From assembly GCA_031287855.1 (NCBI GenBank), contig JAITSL010000053.1, positions 1-40,167 on the forward strand: a stretch of DNA of 40,167 nucleotides, in the 5' to 3' direction. The stretch comes from Candidatus Endomicrobiellum roisinitermitis (GTDB lineage: Bacteria > Elusimicrobiota > Endomicrobiia > Endomicrobiales > Endomicrobiaceae). Both the position numbers and the translations under genes were made by a program. The notes under the pieces were generated by a model. The model saw nothing but the letters and a program-made list of their open reading frames with translations. It was not told the origin of the DNA and did no database searches. Shown one piece after another: positions 8,800 through 18,439 of the stretch; the stretch's first letter is position 1, and each line of letters starts with the position of its first letter.

Positions 8800-10466
8800 G
8801 CTTTTTTAAAATACATTTTCTCTTTTATTGTTTCAAATACTTCTTTAACTGTTATATCTTTCATACAAATTACTTCTTTACAATTTCTATTTCTGCAAGG
8901 TTGGCAAGCCACTTGATGTTGAATAACGGTTGTATTCCCTTTATATGGGCCTGTACGCCTAGCATCTGTAGGACCTAAAATAGCAACAGCGTTAACATTT
9001 AAAGCTGTTGCTATATGCATTGGCCCTGCTTCATTGCCAATAAAAATTTTACACATTAACAAAAAAGCACATAACTCTTTTAATGTAAATTTACCTGTCA
9101 TATCCACTATTTTAACACCAGAATCTTTTACTATTTCTTCACTTAAGCCCTTTTCACTACTACCACCTTCTTTACCGCCAACTAAAACAACATCTAATCC
9201 CAACTCTTTTTTTATTCTCCCTGCAAGAACTGCAAATTTATAACTATTCCATCTTCTAGAAACCCAACCACCACCAGGATGAATTCCTGCAATATTCCCT
9301 AAATTTATATTTTCTTCCAATAACTTTTTTTTAACATTTCGAAAACTTTCTTCTGGTATATATATAGGATATTTTATTTCTTCTTTACAACCTAAATATT
9401 TTGCTACTTCAAAATGGCGTTCAAGACAATGCTTATTTGACAAAGATTTAATTTCTTTTGAGAACAACCAAGAAAATTCTCTCATCCCATTTGTAGATGA
9501 AGATGCTATTTTAAAATGAGCATTTGCAAGTTTTACAAGCAAAGCTGATTTTGCAAGACCATGTAAGTCTATGCTTAAATCAAATTTTTCTTTTCTTAAA
9601 GCTTTTTTTAATTGCTGATAATATTTAAAAGAAAGTTGTTTTCTATCCCAAATAAAAATGTCTTCTAAAATAGTATTGCCCTCCAAAATTTCAAAACATC
9701 TTTCGTCTACAATCCAACTCAATCTCGCATTAGGATATTTTTCTTTTATTGCACTAAGTACAGGTAAAGAAAATATTATATCTCCTATTCTGCTAGGTTG
9801 AACAATCAAAATTTTTGGAGCAGGATGATATCGCAAATATTTTAATATATCATTTCCCCAATAACATTCATTTGTAAATTTAAATAATTTATTTAACTTA
9901 CTTTCAACTTCTTTAACTTTGTCCTCTATGCTATCAGTATCGCTAACATAAATTGGGTCTCCATATACTTGTACAGTTTTAGAAAAAGGTAAAGGTATTA
10001 TTGTTCTATCCCAATTTTTAAACATTATTTTATATTTTGGAGAACAATTTATAGGGATTAGTGGCATTTTTGTCTTTTGGGCTGCATAGACAACTCCTGA
10101 CTTAAGTTTATGGTAAGGCCCTCTTGGCCCGTCACAAGCAAAAGCAAGAGAATAACCACTACGAGCACACTTTATAATTTCTATTAATGCGCGCCCTCCA
10201 CCCTTACTAGAAGAACCTCTCACTGTTAAAAAGCCAAAGTTTCTTAAAAGTCCAGATAACATTTCACCATCTTTAGACACACTTACCATTATAACTATAT
10301 TCCTATTTTGATTAGACATCATCATAGGGAACTCATTTCCATGCCAAAAAGCATAAATTGAAGGCTTTGGATAATGAAACTCATCATTTAATGATATTTT
10401 TCTTAAAGTTTTATCTACAACCTTAGATACAAATGTAATAATCTTTATAAAAACTTTATTTGGCAT
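8796..10466 (-). CDS. Fusion of lysophospholipid acyltransferase-like (DUF374) domain with GT9 heptosyltransferase
   Basis: One 556-residue reading frame with two enzyme domains. Residues 1 to about 210 form a DUF374/LPLAT-family acyltransferase: AFWHGNEFPMM holds the HxxxE-like catalytic motif, VRGSSSKGGGRAL follows, then ACDGPRGPYHKLKSGVVYAA. From about residue 217 a complete GT9 domain starts (KILIVQPSRIGDIIFSLPVL), with FDLSIDLHGLAKSALL, GIHPGGGWVSRRW and NEAGPMHIATALNVNAVAI. It ends in a cysteine-rich segment (CQPCRNRNCKEVICM) found in heptosyltransferase II proteins. The 5' end overlaps waaA by 11 bases. Joining lipid A or KDO acylation and heptose transfer in one chain is the natural reading, but neither substrate is proven. 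No frameshift is seen, so the fusion appears real. Confidence 0.87.
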   Translation of the reverse strand: MPNKVFIKIITFVSKVVDKTLRKISLNDEFHYPKPSIYAFWHGNEFPMMMSNQNRNIVIMVSVSKDGEMLSGLLRNFGFLTVRGSSSKGGGRALIEIIKCARSGYSLAFACDGPRGPYHKLKSGVVYAAQKTKMPLIPINCSPKYKIMFKNWDRTIIPLPFSKTVQVYGDPIYVSDTDSIEDKVKEVESKLNKLFKFTNECYWGNDILKYLRYHPAPKILIVQPSRIGDIIFSLPVLSAIKEKYPNARLSWIVDERCFEILEGNTILEDIFIWDRKQLSFKYYQQLKKALRKEKFDLSIDLHGLAKSALLVKLANAHFKIASSSTNGMREFSWLFSKEIKSLSNKHCLERHFEVAKYLGCKEEIKYPIYIPEESFRNVKKKLLEENINLGNIAGIHPGGGWVSRRWNSYKFAVLAGRIKKELGLDVVLVGGKEGGSSEKGLSEEIVKDSGVKIVDMTGKFTLKELCAFLLMCKIFIGNEAGPMHIATALNVNAVAILGPTDARRTGPYKGNTTVIQHQVACQPCRNRNCKEVICMKDITVKEVFETIKEKMYFKKA

Positions 10467-11712
10467 ACAATTTACTTTTTATTTTTTGTAATGTAAAAGT
10501 TACTGCACCTTTTTGAGACTGAACAGCTTTTAAAGCATTTTGTCCCATACTTTTTAACATTTGACGATCTAATATAAAACATTTTATTTTGCTAGCCAAA
10601 TCACTAGAATCTTGCACTATTAAAGCCCCACAATTTTTTACAAGAGCTTCAGACTCAGTAGCAAAATTATCCATATACTTTCCAAAAAGAACTGGTTTTG
10701 CAAAACCTGCAGGCTCTACAGGGTTTTGACCCCCCGTGTCAACCATAGAGCCACCAACATAGCAAACGTCTGAAATAGAATATATTTCTTGCAGCTTTCC
10801 AAAAACATCAACTAGAATAAAATCACTTTGTAAATTACCCGAAGAAAATAAACTATATTTTATATTTTTATTTTCAAGAACTTTTATTATATCGTTTACA
10901 TTAGCAAAATGCCTTGGGGCAAGAAAAAACTTTATATCATTAAATTCAAGAATAATTTTTATATATACATCTATAATAATCTCTTCTTCCCCTTCTCTTA
11001 CACTTCCAGCAGCAAAAACAAAATCTTCTTCTTTTAAAGATAAATTTGATCTTTTAAAATTCACAGAAAAATCTCTATCATATTTTATATTCCCTGAAAT
11101 AAAAACTTCATTGATATTCCATCTTAACATTCTAAATCTATCTGCATCGTCATCACTTCTTGCAATAATAGTAGAAATTAAACTTATAAAACTTCTCCAA
11201 AAAAACTTCAGCTTTTTATAACTCTTAAAAGCTTTGTTTGACATTCTACCATTTACAGTAACAACTACAACTTTCCTCTTAAAAGCTGTATAAAGTAACG
11301 TAGGCCAAAGTTCAGTTTCTACAATTATAATCATATTTGGATTTATTATATTAAATGCTCTAAGCATTATAGGATAGATATCAATGGGAAATAGAAAAAC
11401 AAAATTTGCTTTTTTAATTTTTCGAGCATATTCTCTACCTGTTTTAGTAATTGTTGTTAAAATTATGTTATTTCCCAACTTTAAACTATCTAAAATAGGC
11501 TCAACAGCTCGCACTTCGCCAAGAGATGCACAGTGTATCCAAATTGTAGGCTTATTATTTTGTTTTATTAAATTTCCATAAAATGCAAAACGTTCAAATA
11601 TCTTATAAAAAAACTCTTTCCTATACTTTTTAATAAACATAATAACTACAGCAAGTATAGGTAAAAATACTATAAATAATACATTATATATAATGAGATA
11701 TACTTTTAACAT
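10456..11712 (-). CDS. waaA: 3-deoxy-D-manno-octulosonic acid (KDO) transferase
   Basis: GT30 enzyme that adds KDO from CMP-KDO to the lipid A precursor at the inner membrane. A hydrophobic N-terminal anchor (YLIIYNVLFIVFLPILAVVI) precedes the family signature IWIHCASLGEVRAVEPIL, whose glutamate is catalytic. NIILTTITKTGREYAR, TVNGRMSNKAFKSYKKL, GNIKYD and the C-terminal GGSMVDTGGQNPVEPAGF (CMP-KDO binding) all follow in the usual order. At 418 residues the length is normal. It begins the LPS-core section, 70 bases after the MetH-activation-like gene. Its presence shows the organism still makes an LPS inner core. Confidence 0.93.
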   Translation of the reverse strand: MLKVYLIIYNVLFIVFLPILAVVIMFIKKYRKEFFYKIFERFAFYGNLIKQNNKPTIWIHCASLGEVRAVEPILDSLKLGNNIILTTITKTGREYARKIKKANFVFLFPIDIYPIMLRAFNIINPNMIIIVETELWPTLLYTAFKRKVVVVTVNGRMSNKAFKSYKKLKFFWRSFISLISTIIARSDDDADRFRMLRWNINEVFISGNIKYDRDFSVNFKRSNLSLKEEDFVFAAGSVREGEEEIIIDVYIKIILEFNDIKFFLAPRHFANVNDIIKVLENKNIKYSLFSSGNLQSDFILVDVFGKLQEIYSISDVCYVGGSMVDTGGQNPVEPAGFAKPVLFGKYMDNFATESEALVKNCGALIVQDSSDLASKIKCFILDRQMLKSMGQNALKAVQSQKGAVTFTLQKIKSKLYAK

Positions 11713-11782
11713 TTTATGTTATCAAACTTTAACTTTAAGTAAAAGCAATGTAGGGGCACTTATAGAAGTTGTTATAACCAAA

Positions 11783-12364
11783 CTACTTAAATGCTTTTTT
11801 TTGCTTTTTCTTAGAAGGAATCCAATAGAACAATCCACAAGTAGAATATTTAGGGTTAAGTTTTCCTGACACTACACTTATGTCAATTTTACTAATGGGA
11901 ACCAACTTTACAAATTCACTACATAAACTATCCTGAATCTCTTCTGCTCTTGAAACTTCACAACTTTCGTTTTTAGCTTCGCTTATAATAAGTCTTTGAA
12001 TAAAGTTTTTTGACTGTTCCAAAGCATCAACAGCTATAGCAGACACTATTGTAGAAGTATATTCTCCAAAAACATCTGTATTTAATTTATACTGCTCTTC
12101 AAGAGTGTTACCAATAGTCACAAAAAACACACTACAAGCTACAAATTTTGGAAGAATGATATTTTCTTCAAACGAAGGAAAAACTTCTTTCGAAAAAGTG
12201 TCATAAATAGCTGACGGATATAAAAACTTAGAATATATACTACAACTACGTCTTATGATTTCTTCAAGTTCTATTGAGTCTATAGAAATATTATTGAGCT
12301 TTTTTATTACACTTGAAATTTCTTTTATACGTAAATTAATTTTAAAATTTTTTATTTTTCTCAT
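11783..12364 (-). CDS. Protein resembling the B12-dependent methionine synthase activation domain
   Basis: A 193-residue protein. The segment VACSVFFVTIGNTLEEQ, the helical stretch around IVSAIAVDALEQSKNF and the ending ISVVSGKLNPKYSTCGLFYW follow the order of the stand-alone MetH reactivation-domain family (LFVVTLG, LDALGSEAVE, L..S.MM.P..S.SGi). That family helps restore oxidised cobalamin with S-adenosylmethionine. The usual late Tyr/Ser-rich motif is only partly kept. The stop codon of secF overlaps its ATG (TAATG). No metH is in the window, so it may have another role. Assignment is moderate and rests on pattern alone. Confidence 0.5.
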   Translation of the reverse strand: MRKIKNFKINLRIKEISSVIKKLNNISIDSIELEEIIRRSCSIYSKFLYPSAIYDTFSKEVFPSFEENIILPKFVACSVFFVTIGNTLEEQYKLNTDVFGEYTSTIVSAIAVDALEQSKNFIQRLIISEAKNESCEVSRAEEIQDSLCSEFVKLVPISKIDISVVSGKLNPKYSTCGLFYWIPSKKKQKKAFK

Positions 12365-13305
12365 TATTTCTTCTTAGAATTTACTGCACCTTGCTTGATA
12401 GCCATTTTTAATCTATTACTTCTTCTCACTTCCCATTCATAAACTAAAGGAGTACACAAAAATACTGTAGAGTACACACCAAGAACCGTACCTATAACCA
12501 TTATATAAGCAAATGTATGTATAACTTCCCCACCAAAGAAAAACAAAGAACTGGCAACAATAAATACAGTTAAAGAAGTTACAATTGTTCTTACTAAAAC
12601 TTCATTTATACTTTTATTTATTATATTTGCAAAAATTTCTTTTGACCTGAACCTTAAATTCTCTTTAATTCTATCAAACAAAACTATTGTATCGTTTATT
12701 GAGTAACCTGCAACTGTAAGCAAAGCAGCTACCACTGTTATATTAACTTCTTTATTAACTAAAATCACAAATCCAAAAGAAATAATAACATCATGAATAA
12801 TGCCTAAAACCGAAGCAATTCCCCACAAACTAGACTTAAACCTAAAAGCAACATAAACAATCATACCCAAAAACGCAAAAAAGAATGCATACAAAGCTTG
12901 CTTAGAAAGATATTGGCCAACACTTGGTCCCACATATTCTATTCTTTCAATTTGCATAGGATTATCGGGGAATCTATCCTGAATAGATTTACTTATACTT
13001 TTTTCAAACTCTTCTTGTGATTGTAAGCTTTTTTTTGCTCTTATTACAACCAAATTTTCTGAAGTTTGAAGTTCAAAAGATGTCACTTGAGCCTCTTCTA
13101 TAGCTTTGCGAACATCTTGCAAATCATCTAATTTATTTTCAAAAGAAACTTGCATCATAATACCGCCGGTAAAATCTATGCCATAATTAGGCCCATGTCT
13201 ATAAATAAAGGCAACTACTGTTATAACAAAAAAGAGAATAGAAACCACAAAAAATTTACGTCGGTTACCTATAAAATCTATATTTGTGGATTTAAAGAAT
13301 TGCAC
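12364..13305 (-). CDS. secF: Protein translocase subunit SecF
   Basis: Inner-membrane partner of SecD, using the proton-motive force to complete export through SecYEG. GIDFTGGIMMQVSFE near residue 38 is the SecF N-terminal signature after the first membrane helix (about 16-34). A periplasmic domain with YVGPSVGQYLSKQAL follows, then five C-terminal helices with YSINDTIVLFDRIKENLR, the conserved cytoplasmic loop. At 313 residues it has a normal length. It follows secD by 14 bases, and its stop overlaps the start of the next gene. Confidence 0.95.
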   Translation of the reverse strand: MQFFKSTNIDFIGNRRKFFVVSILFFVITVVAFIYRHGPNYGIDFTGGIMMQVSFENKLDDLQDVRKAIEEAQVTSFELQTSENLVVIRAKKSLQSQEEFEKSISKSIQDRFPDNPMQIERIEYVGPSVGQYLSKQALYAFFFAFLGMIVYVAFRFKSSLWGIASVLGIIHDVIISFGFVILVNKEVNITVVAALLTVAGYSINDTIVLFDRIKENLRFRSKEIFANIINKSINEVLVRTIVTSLTVFIVASSLFFFGGEVIHTFAYIMVIGTVLGVYSTVFLCTPLVYEWEVRRSNRLKMAIKQGAVNSKKK

Positions 13306-13319
13306 TTTATCCTCCGATA

Positions 13320-14744
13320 CTATATTTTAATTTTTAACAAAAAATTTTCTTTAAATAAAAATTCATATATCAGCTTTGTAACTGTTATAGCCGTAAACAT
13401 GCTTATTATAAGACCTATAGATAAAGTGACGGCAAAACCTTTAATAGGACCAGTCCCAAATTGAAACAAAAAAACTGCCGCTATAAGAGTTGTAAAATTA
13501 GCGTCAAAAATTGTCCAAAACACTTTTTGATAGCCTGCATCCACTGCAACTCTAGTTGTTTTTCCAGTTGCCAACTCTTCTCTTATTCTTTCCAATATAA
13601 GCACATTAGCATCTACAGCCATTGCAAGTGTAAGAGCAATACCAGCTACTCCGGGTAAAGTAAGAGTAAACTGGAAGTATGCCATAACAGCCATAAGTAT
13701 AATTAAATTTAAAGCAAGTGCAATATCAGCAATAAGACCCGACGTTCTATAATAAGCAACCATAAAAGCAAAAACTACAATAACACCTATTAACGACGAC
13801 ATAAAACCTTTTTTTATTGAATCATCACCTAAAGATGGGCCAACTGTCCTTTCCTCTATAACCTTAACAGGAGCTGGAAGGGCTCCAGCTCTTAAAACAG
13901 TTGCTAAAAGCCTGGCATCTTCTGCATTAAAACTACCTTCTATTACTGCTTTACCATCTGGAATTCTAGTTCTAATGACAGGAGCAGATTGTACTATTCC
14001 ATCAAGCACTATAGCTAAATTTTTCTCTCTATTTTTTTCTGTAATATCTGCAAAAATTCTGCCACCTTCTTTGCTAAATTCTATAGCAACTACAGGTTGT
14101 CCAAATTGTCCACCAAATTCAACTTTAGCATTTGTAAGAGCTGCTCCTGTAAGAAGAGCTTTATCTAAAACATAATAAACACTTCCCTTCCCTTCAAAAA
14201 TAGAGGAGCCTTCTGGCAGAGCAGCTTCTATTTCAGGATATTTTGAAGTGTCTTCCCTAAATTGTACTGGTTTTATGCCCTTACTTGTAAGTAAATCTAA
14301 AGTTTTACCTGCTTCTTGACTATTATTTACTATTCTAAATTCAAGTAAAGCTGTTTTGCCTATGAGATCTTTTGCAGCTTTAGGATCTTTTATCCCAGGA
14401 AGTTGAATGACTATCCATCTATCGCCTTGTTTTACTATCATAGGCTCTGCTACGCCAAACTGATCAATTCTATTTCTAATGATCTCTGTTGCTCTATCAA
14501 CAGCATCTTTAGCCTTTACATTTTCTTCTAATCTAGATGTATCCACCTCTAAAAGAAGGTGCGTCCCTCCCTTTAAATCTAAGCCTAATTTTAAAATTTT
14601 ACCTAAAATTGAATCTTTAGATTGTTCCGCTTGTTCTTTTAAGTCTTTAGACATCATAAACCAACTTATAGATGGCCATAAAGTCCACAATGAAAGGACT
14701 AATAGCAACACAGTAACCCACAACTTCCAATTAATTTTGTTCAT
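13320..14744 (-). CDS. secD: Protein translocase subunit SecD
   Basis: A 474-residue inner-membrane export factor. It has an N-terminal helix (about 8-28), then LGLDLKGGTHLLLEVD, the D1 motif LGLDLxGG. The large periplasmic region contains RIDQFGVAEPMIVKQGDRWI. VGPSLGDDSIKKG lies before five C-terminal helices, with AGIALTLAMAVDANVLILER as the conserved SecD/RND signature. It overlaps the upstream HD-domain gene by one base (TGATG). Together with yajC, two genes away, it makes the standard SecDF-YajC set, interrupted here by an HD-domain gene. Confidence 0.96.
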   Translation of the reverse strand: MNKINWKLWVTVLLLVLSLWTLWPSISWFMMSKDLKEQAEQSKDSILGKILKLGLDLKGGTHLLLEVDTSRLEENVKAKDAVDRATEIIRNRIDQFGVAEPMIVKQGDRWIVIQLPGIKDPKAAKDLIGKTALLEFRIVNNSQEAGKTLDLLTSKGIKPVQFREDTSKYPEIEAALPEGSSIFEGKGSVYYVLDKALLTGAALTNAKVEFGGQFGQPVVAIEFSKEGGRIFADITEKNREKNLAIVLDGIVQSAPVIRTRIPDGKAVIEGSFNAEDARLLATVLRAGALPAPVKVIEERTVGPSLGDDSIKKGFMSSLIGVIVVFAFMVAYYRTSGLIADIALALNLIILMAVMAYFQFTLTLPGVAGIALTLAMAVDANVLILERIREELATGKTTRVAVDAGYQKVFWTIFDANFTTLIAAVFLFQFGTGPIKGFAVTLSIGLIISMFTAITVTKLIYEFLFKENFLLKIKI

Positions 14745-15427
14745 CAGAGTATTTTCCTCTTATTTATTATTAACTCAAATGTACAATTTAAAAAGTTAGC
14801 AGCTTTTTTGCTCATAAGCATCCTAGGCATAAAAATTTCAAAATATTCCATAACTTGTGAGATTTGCGTATCAATAGTAAGATGAAGAGATATTACTTTT
14901 TTCCCCTTACTAACATTTAAAAAAGATCTTTCAACAGCATAATTTACTCTATCGTGTATATCATACCTTGAAATACTTTTGTTTCTGACTCTAGTTTTAT
15001 GTGCATCAGATTTGTCTGCTAAAATTAAAGCTGCAGCTACTGGATTTACAGGCTCTCCAACTTCTTCTTCATGGTTACCTATAGCAGAGATTATTAGAGC
15101 TATCTCGTCAGGAGTAGCTCCCATATCTTTAAGTATCCTCATAACTATTAACGCAGCAGACTGACCATGATCATGTCTATTTATAACATTGCCAATATCA
15201 TGAACATAACCAGTGATTGCTGCAAGGTCTTGCATTCTTTTGGGATAATCCAAACTACGTAAAATATTTTCTGATATAGAAGAAACCAAGCTAACATGTC
15301 TTAAACCATGCTCCGTATAACCCATAGCCCCTAAATTATCGTTAGCAGCTTTGATAAATGAATTTACTACTGGATTCTTTTTTACATCTTCAAGCGTTAA
15401 GCTAGAATATTTATTCCCATCATGCAT
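14744..15427 (-). CDS. HD-domain phosphohydrolase-like protein (copy 1)
   Basis: A 227-residue protein with a full set of HD-superfamily metal residues: His40 and His44 (EHGLRH), His76-Asp77 (VHDIGN), His85/His87, His119-Glu120 (NHEEE) and Asp138 (ADKSD). HD proteins are metal-dependent phosphohydrolases acting on nucleotides, (p)ppGpp or cyclic dinucleotides; the substrate is not evident here. The C-terminal part (ISLHLTIDTQISQVMEYFEI) is shared with the second HD gene at 17030-17695, so the two are paralogues. It lies between yajC and secD. Such HD genes often sit in tgt-yajC-secDF clusters in Clostridia-like and Elusimicrobial genomes, by general knowledge. Confidence 0.8.
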   Translation of the reverse strand: MHDGNKYSSLTLEDVKKNPVVNSFIKAANDNLGAMGYTEHGLRHVSLVSSISENILRSLDYPKRMQDLAAITGYVHDIGNVINRHDHGQSAALIVMRILKDMGATPDEIALIISAIGNHEEEVGEPVNPVAAALILADKSDAHKTRVRNKSISRYDIHDRVNYAVERSFLNVSKGKKVISLHLTIDTQISQVMEYFEIFMPRMLMSKKAANFLNCTFELIINKRKIL

Positions 15428-15495
15428 TGCAAGCTCACAATAATAAATTTAGACTAAGCACCCTACAAAAGCTTTAGAGTTTACAAATAAAAACT

Positions 15496-17695
<2,200 letters not shown>

Positions 17696-17718
17696 ATTAT
17701 AATTATAACAAATTTATG

Positions 17719-17724
17719 TATAAT
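17719..17724 (+). promoter_or_regulatory. -10 box for the DNA glycosylase gene
   Basis: A perfect TATAAT at 17719-17724 lies 7 bases before the ATG at 17732, with no Shine-Dalgarno sequence in between. A start of transcription at the usual distance would give a leaderless or nearly leaderless message. The -35 position is not recognisable (TATTAT at about 17695). Confidence 0.45.
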
Positions 17725-17731
17725 ACCTAAC

Positions 17732-18427
17732 ATGAAAAACAAATTAATACCTATAACTTTTTTACAGACTCCAACAGACAATTCAAGTTCTATAGAAGGA
17801 TTAAAAAAATTTTGGCAGAAAGTTTACCCTATTATTTTAAATAGACTAAACCATTTTGACACTGTATGGGTAAACGCATGTGAAGAAGAAATTTTTGCAG
17901 AACTTATATTTTGCCTTTTTACCCCTCAGAGCAAAGCTGTAACATGCTGGGCTGCAGTAAATGATCTTGCAAACAGAAATATGATTTTTAGTGCACCTGA
18001 TACTGAAATCGCAAAGACAATTGAACACGTACGTTTTAGAAACAATAAAGCCAAATATGTAATAAAGGCAAGAAAACTCTTCACATCAAACAACAAAATA
18101 AGAACAAAAGAAAAATTAGCATCCTTTAAAAATATATTTGAAGCTAGACTTTGGCTTGTAAAAAATATTAAGGGGCTTGGATACAAAGAAGCCGGACACT
18201 TTTTAAGAAATATCGGAATTGGTAAAAACCTTGCAATATTAGATAGACATATTTTAAAAAATTTAAAAATATACGGAGCAATAAATGAAATACCAAAAAC
18301 ACTGACAACTAAAACATATTTAGAAATAGAAAAACAAATGCAAAATTTTTCAACCAAAATTGGCATTCCAATGTCTCATTTAGATATGCTTTTCTGGTGT
18401 AAAAACACAGGGGGAATTTTTAAATAA
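17732..18427 (+). CDS. Ogg2-type 8-oxoguanine DNA glycosylase/AP lyase
   Basis: Removes 8-oxoguanine from DNA and cleaves the abasic site. The helix-hairpin-helix core reads IKGLGYKEAGHFLRNIG, with the lyase nucleophile Lys152, followed by LAILDRHILKNL with the catalytic Asp171. Both residues are where Ogg2 family members (archaea and Thermotoga) carry them. QSKAVTCWAAVNDL is the earlier helical part. At 231 residues it fits Ogg2. The frame is open upstream to 17687 inside the divergent HD gene, but ATG 17732 is the natural start. The 3' end converges on alaS with 12 bases between stops. Confidence 0.88.
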   Translation: MKNKLIPITFLQTPTDNSSSIEGLKKFWQKVYPIILNRLNHFDTVWVNACEEEIFAELIFCLFTPQSKAVTCWAAVNDLANRNMIFSAPDTEIAKTIEHVRFRNNKAKYVIKARKLFTSNNKIRTKEKLASFKNIFEARLWLVKNIKGLGYKEAGHFLRNIGIGKNLAILDRHILKNLKIYGAINEIPKTLTTKTYLEIEKQMQNFSTKIGIPMSHLDMLFWCKNTGGIFK

Positions 18428-18439
18428 TAAATTTCAAGA

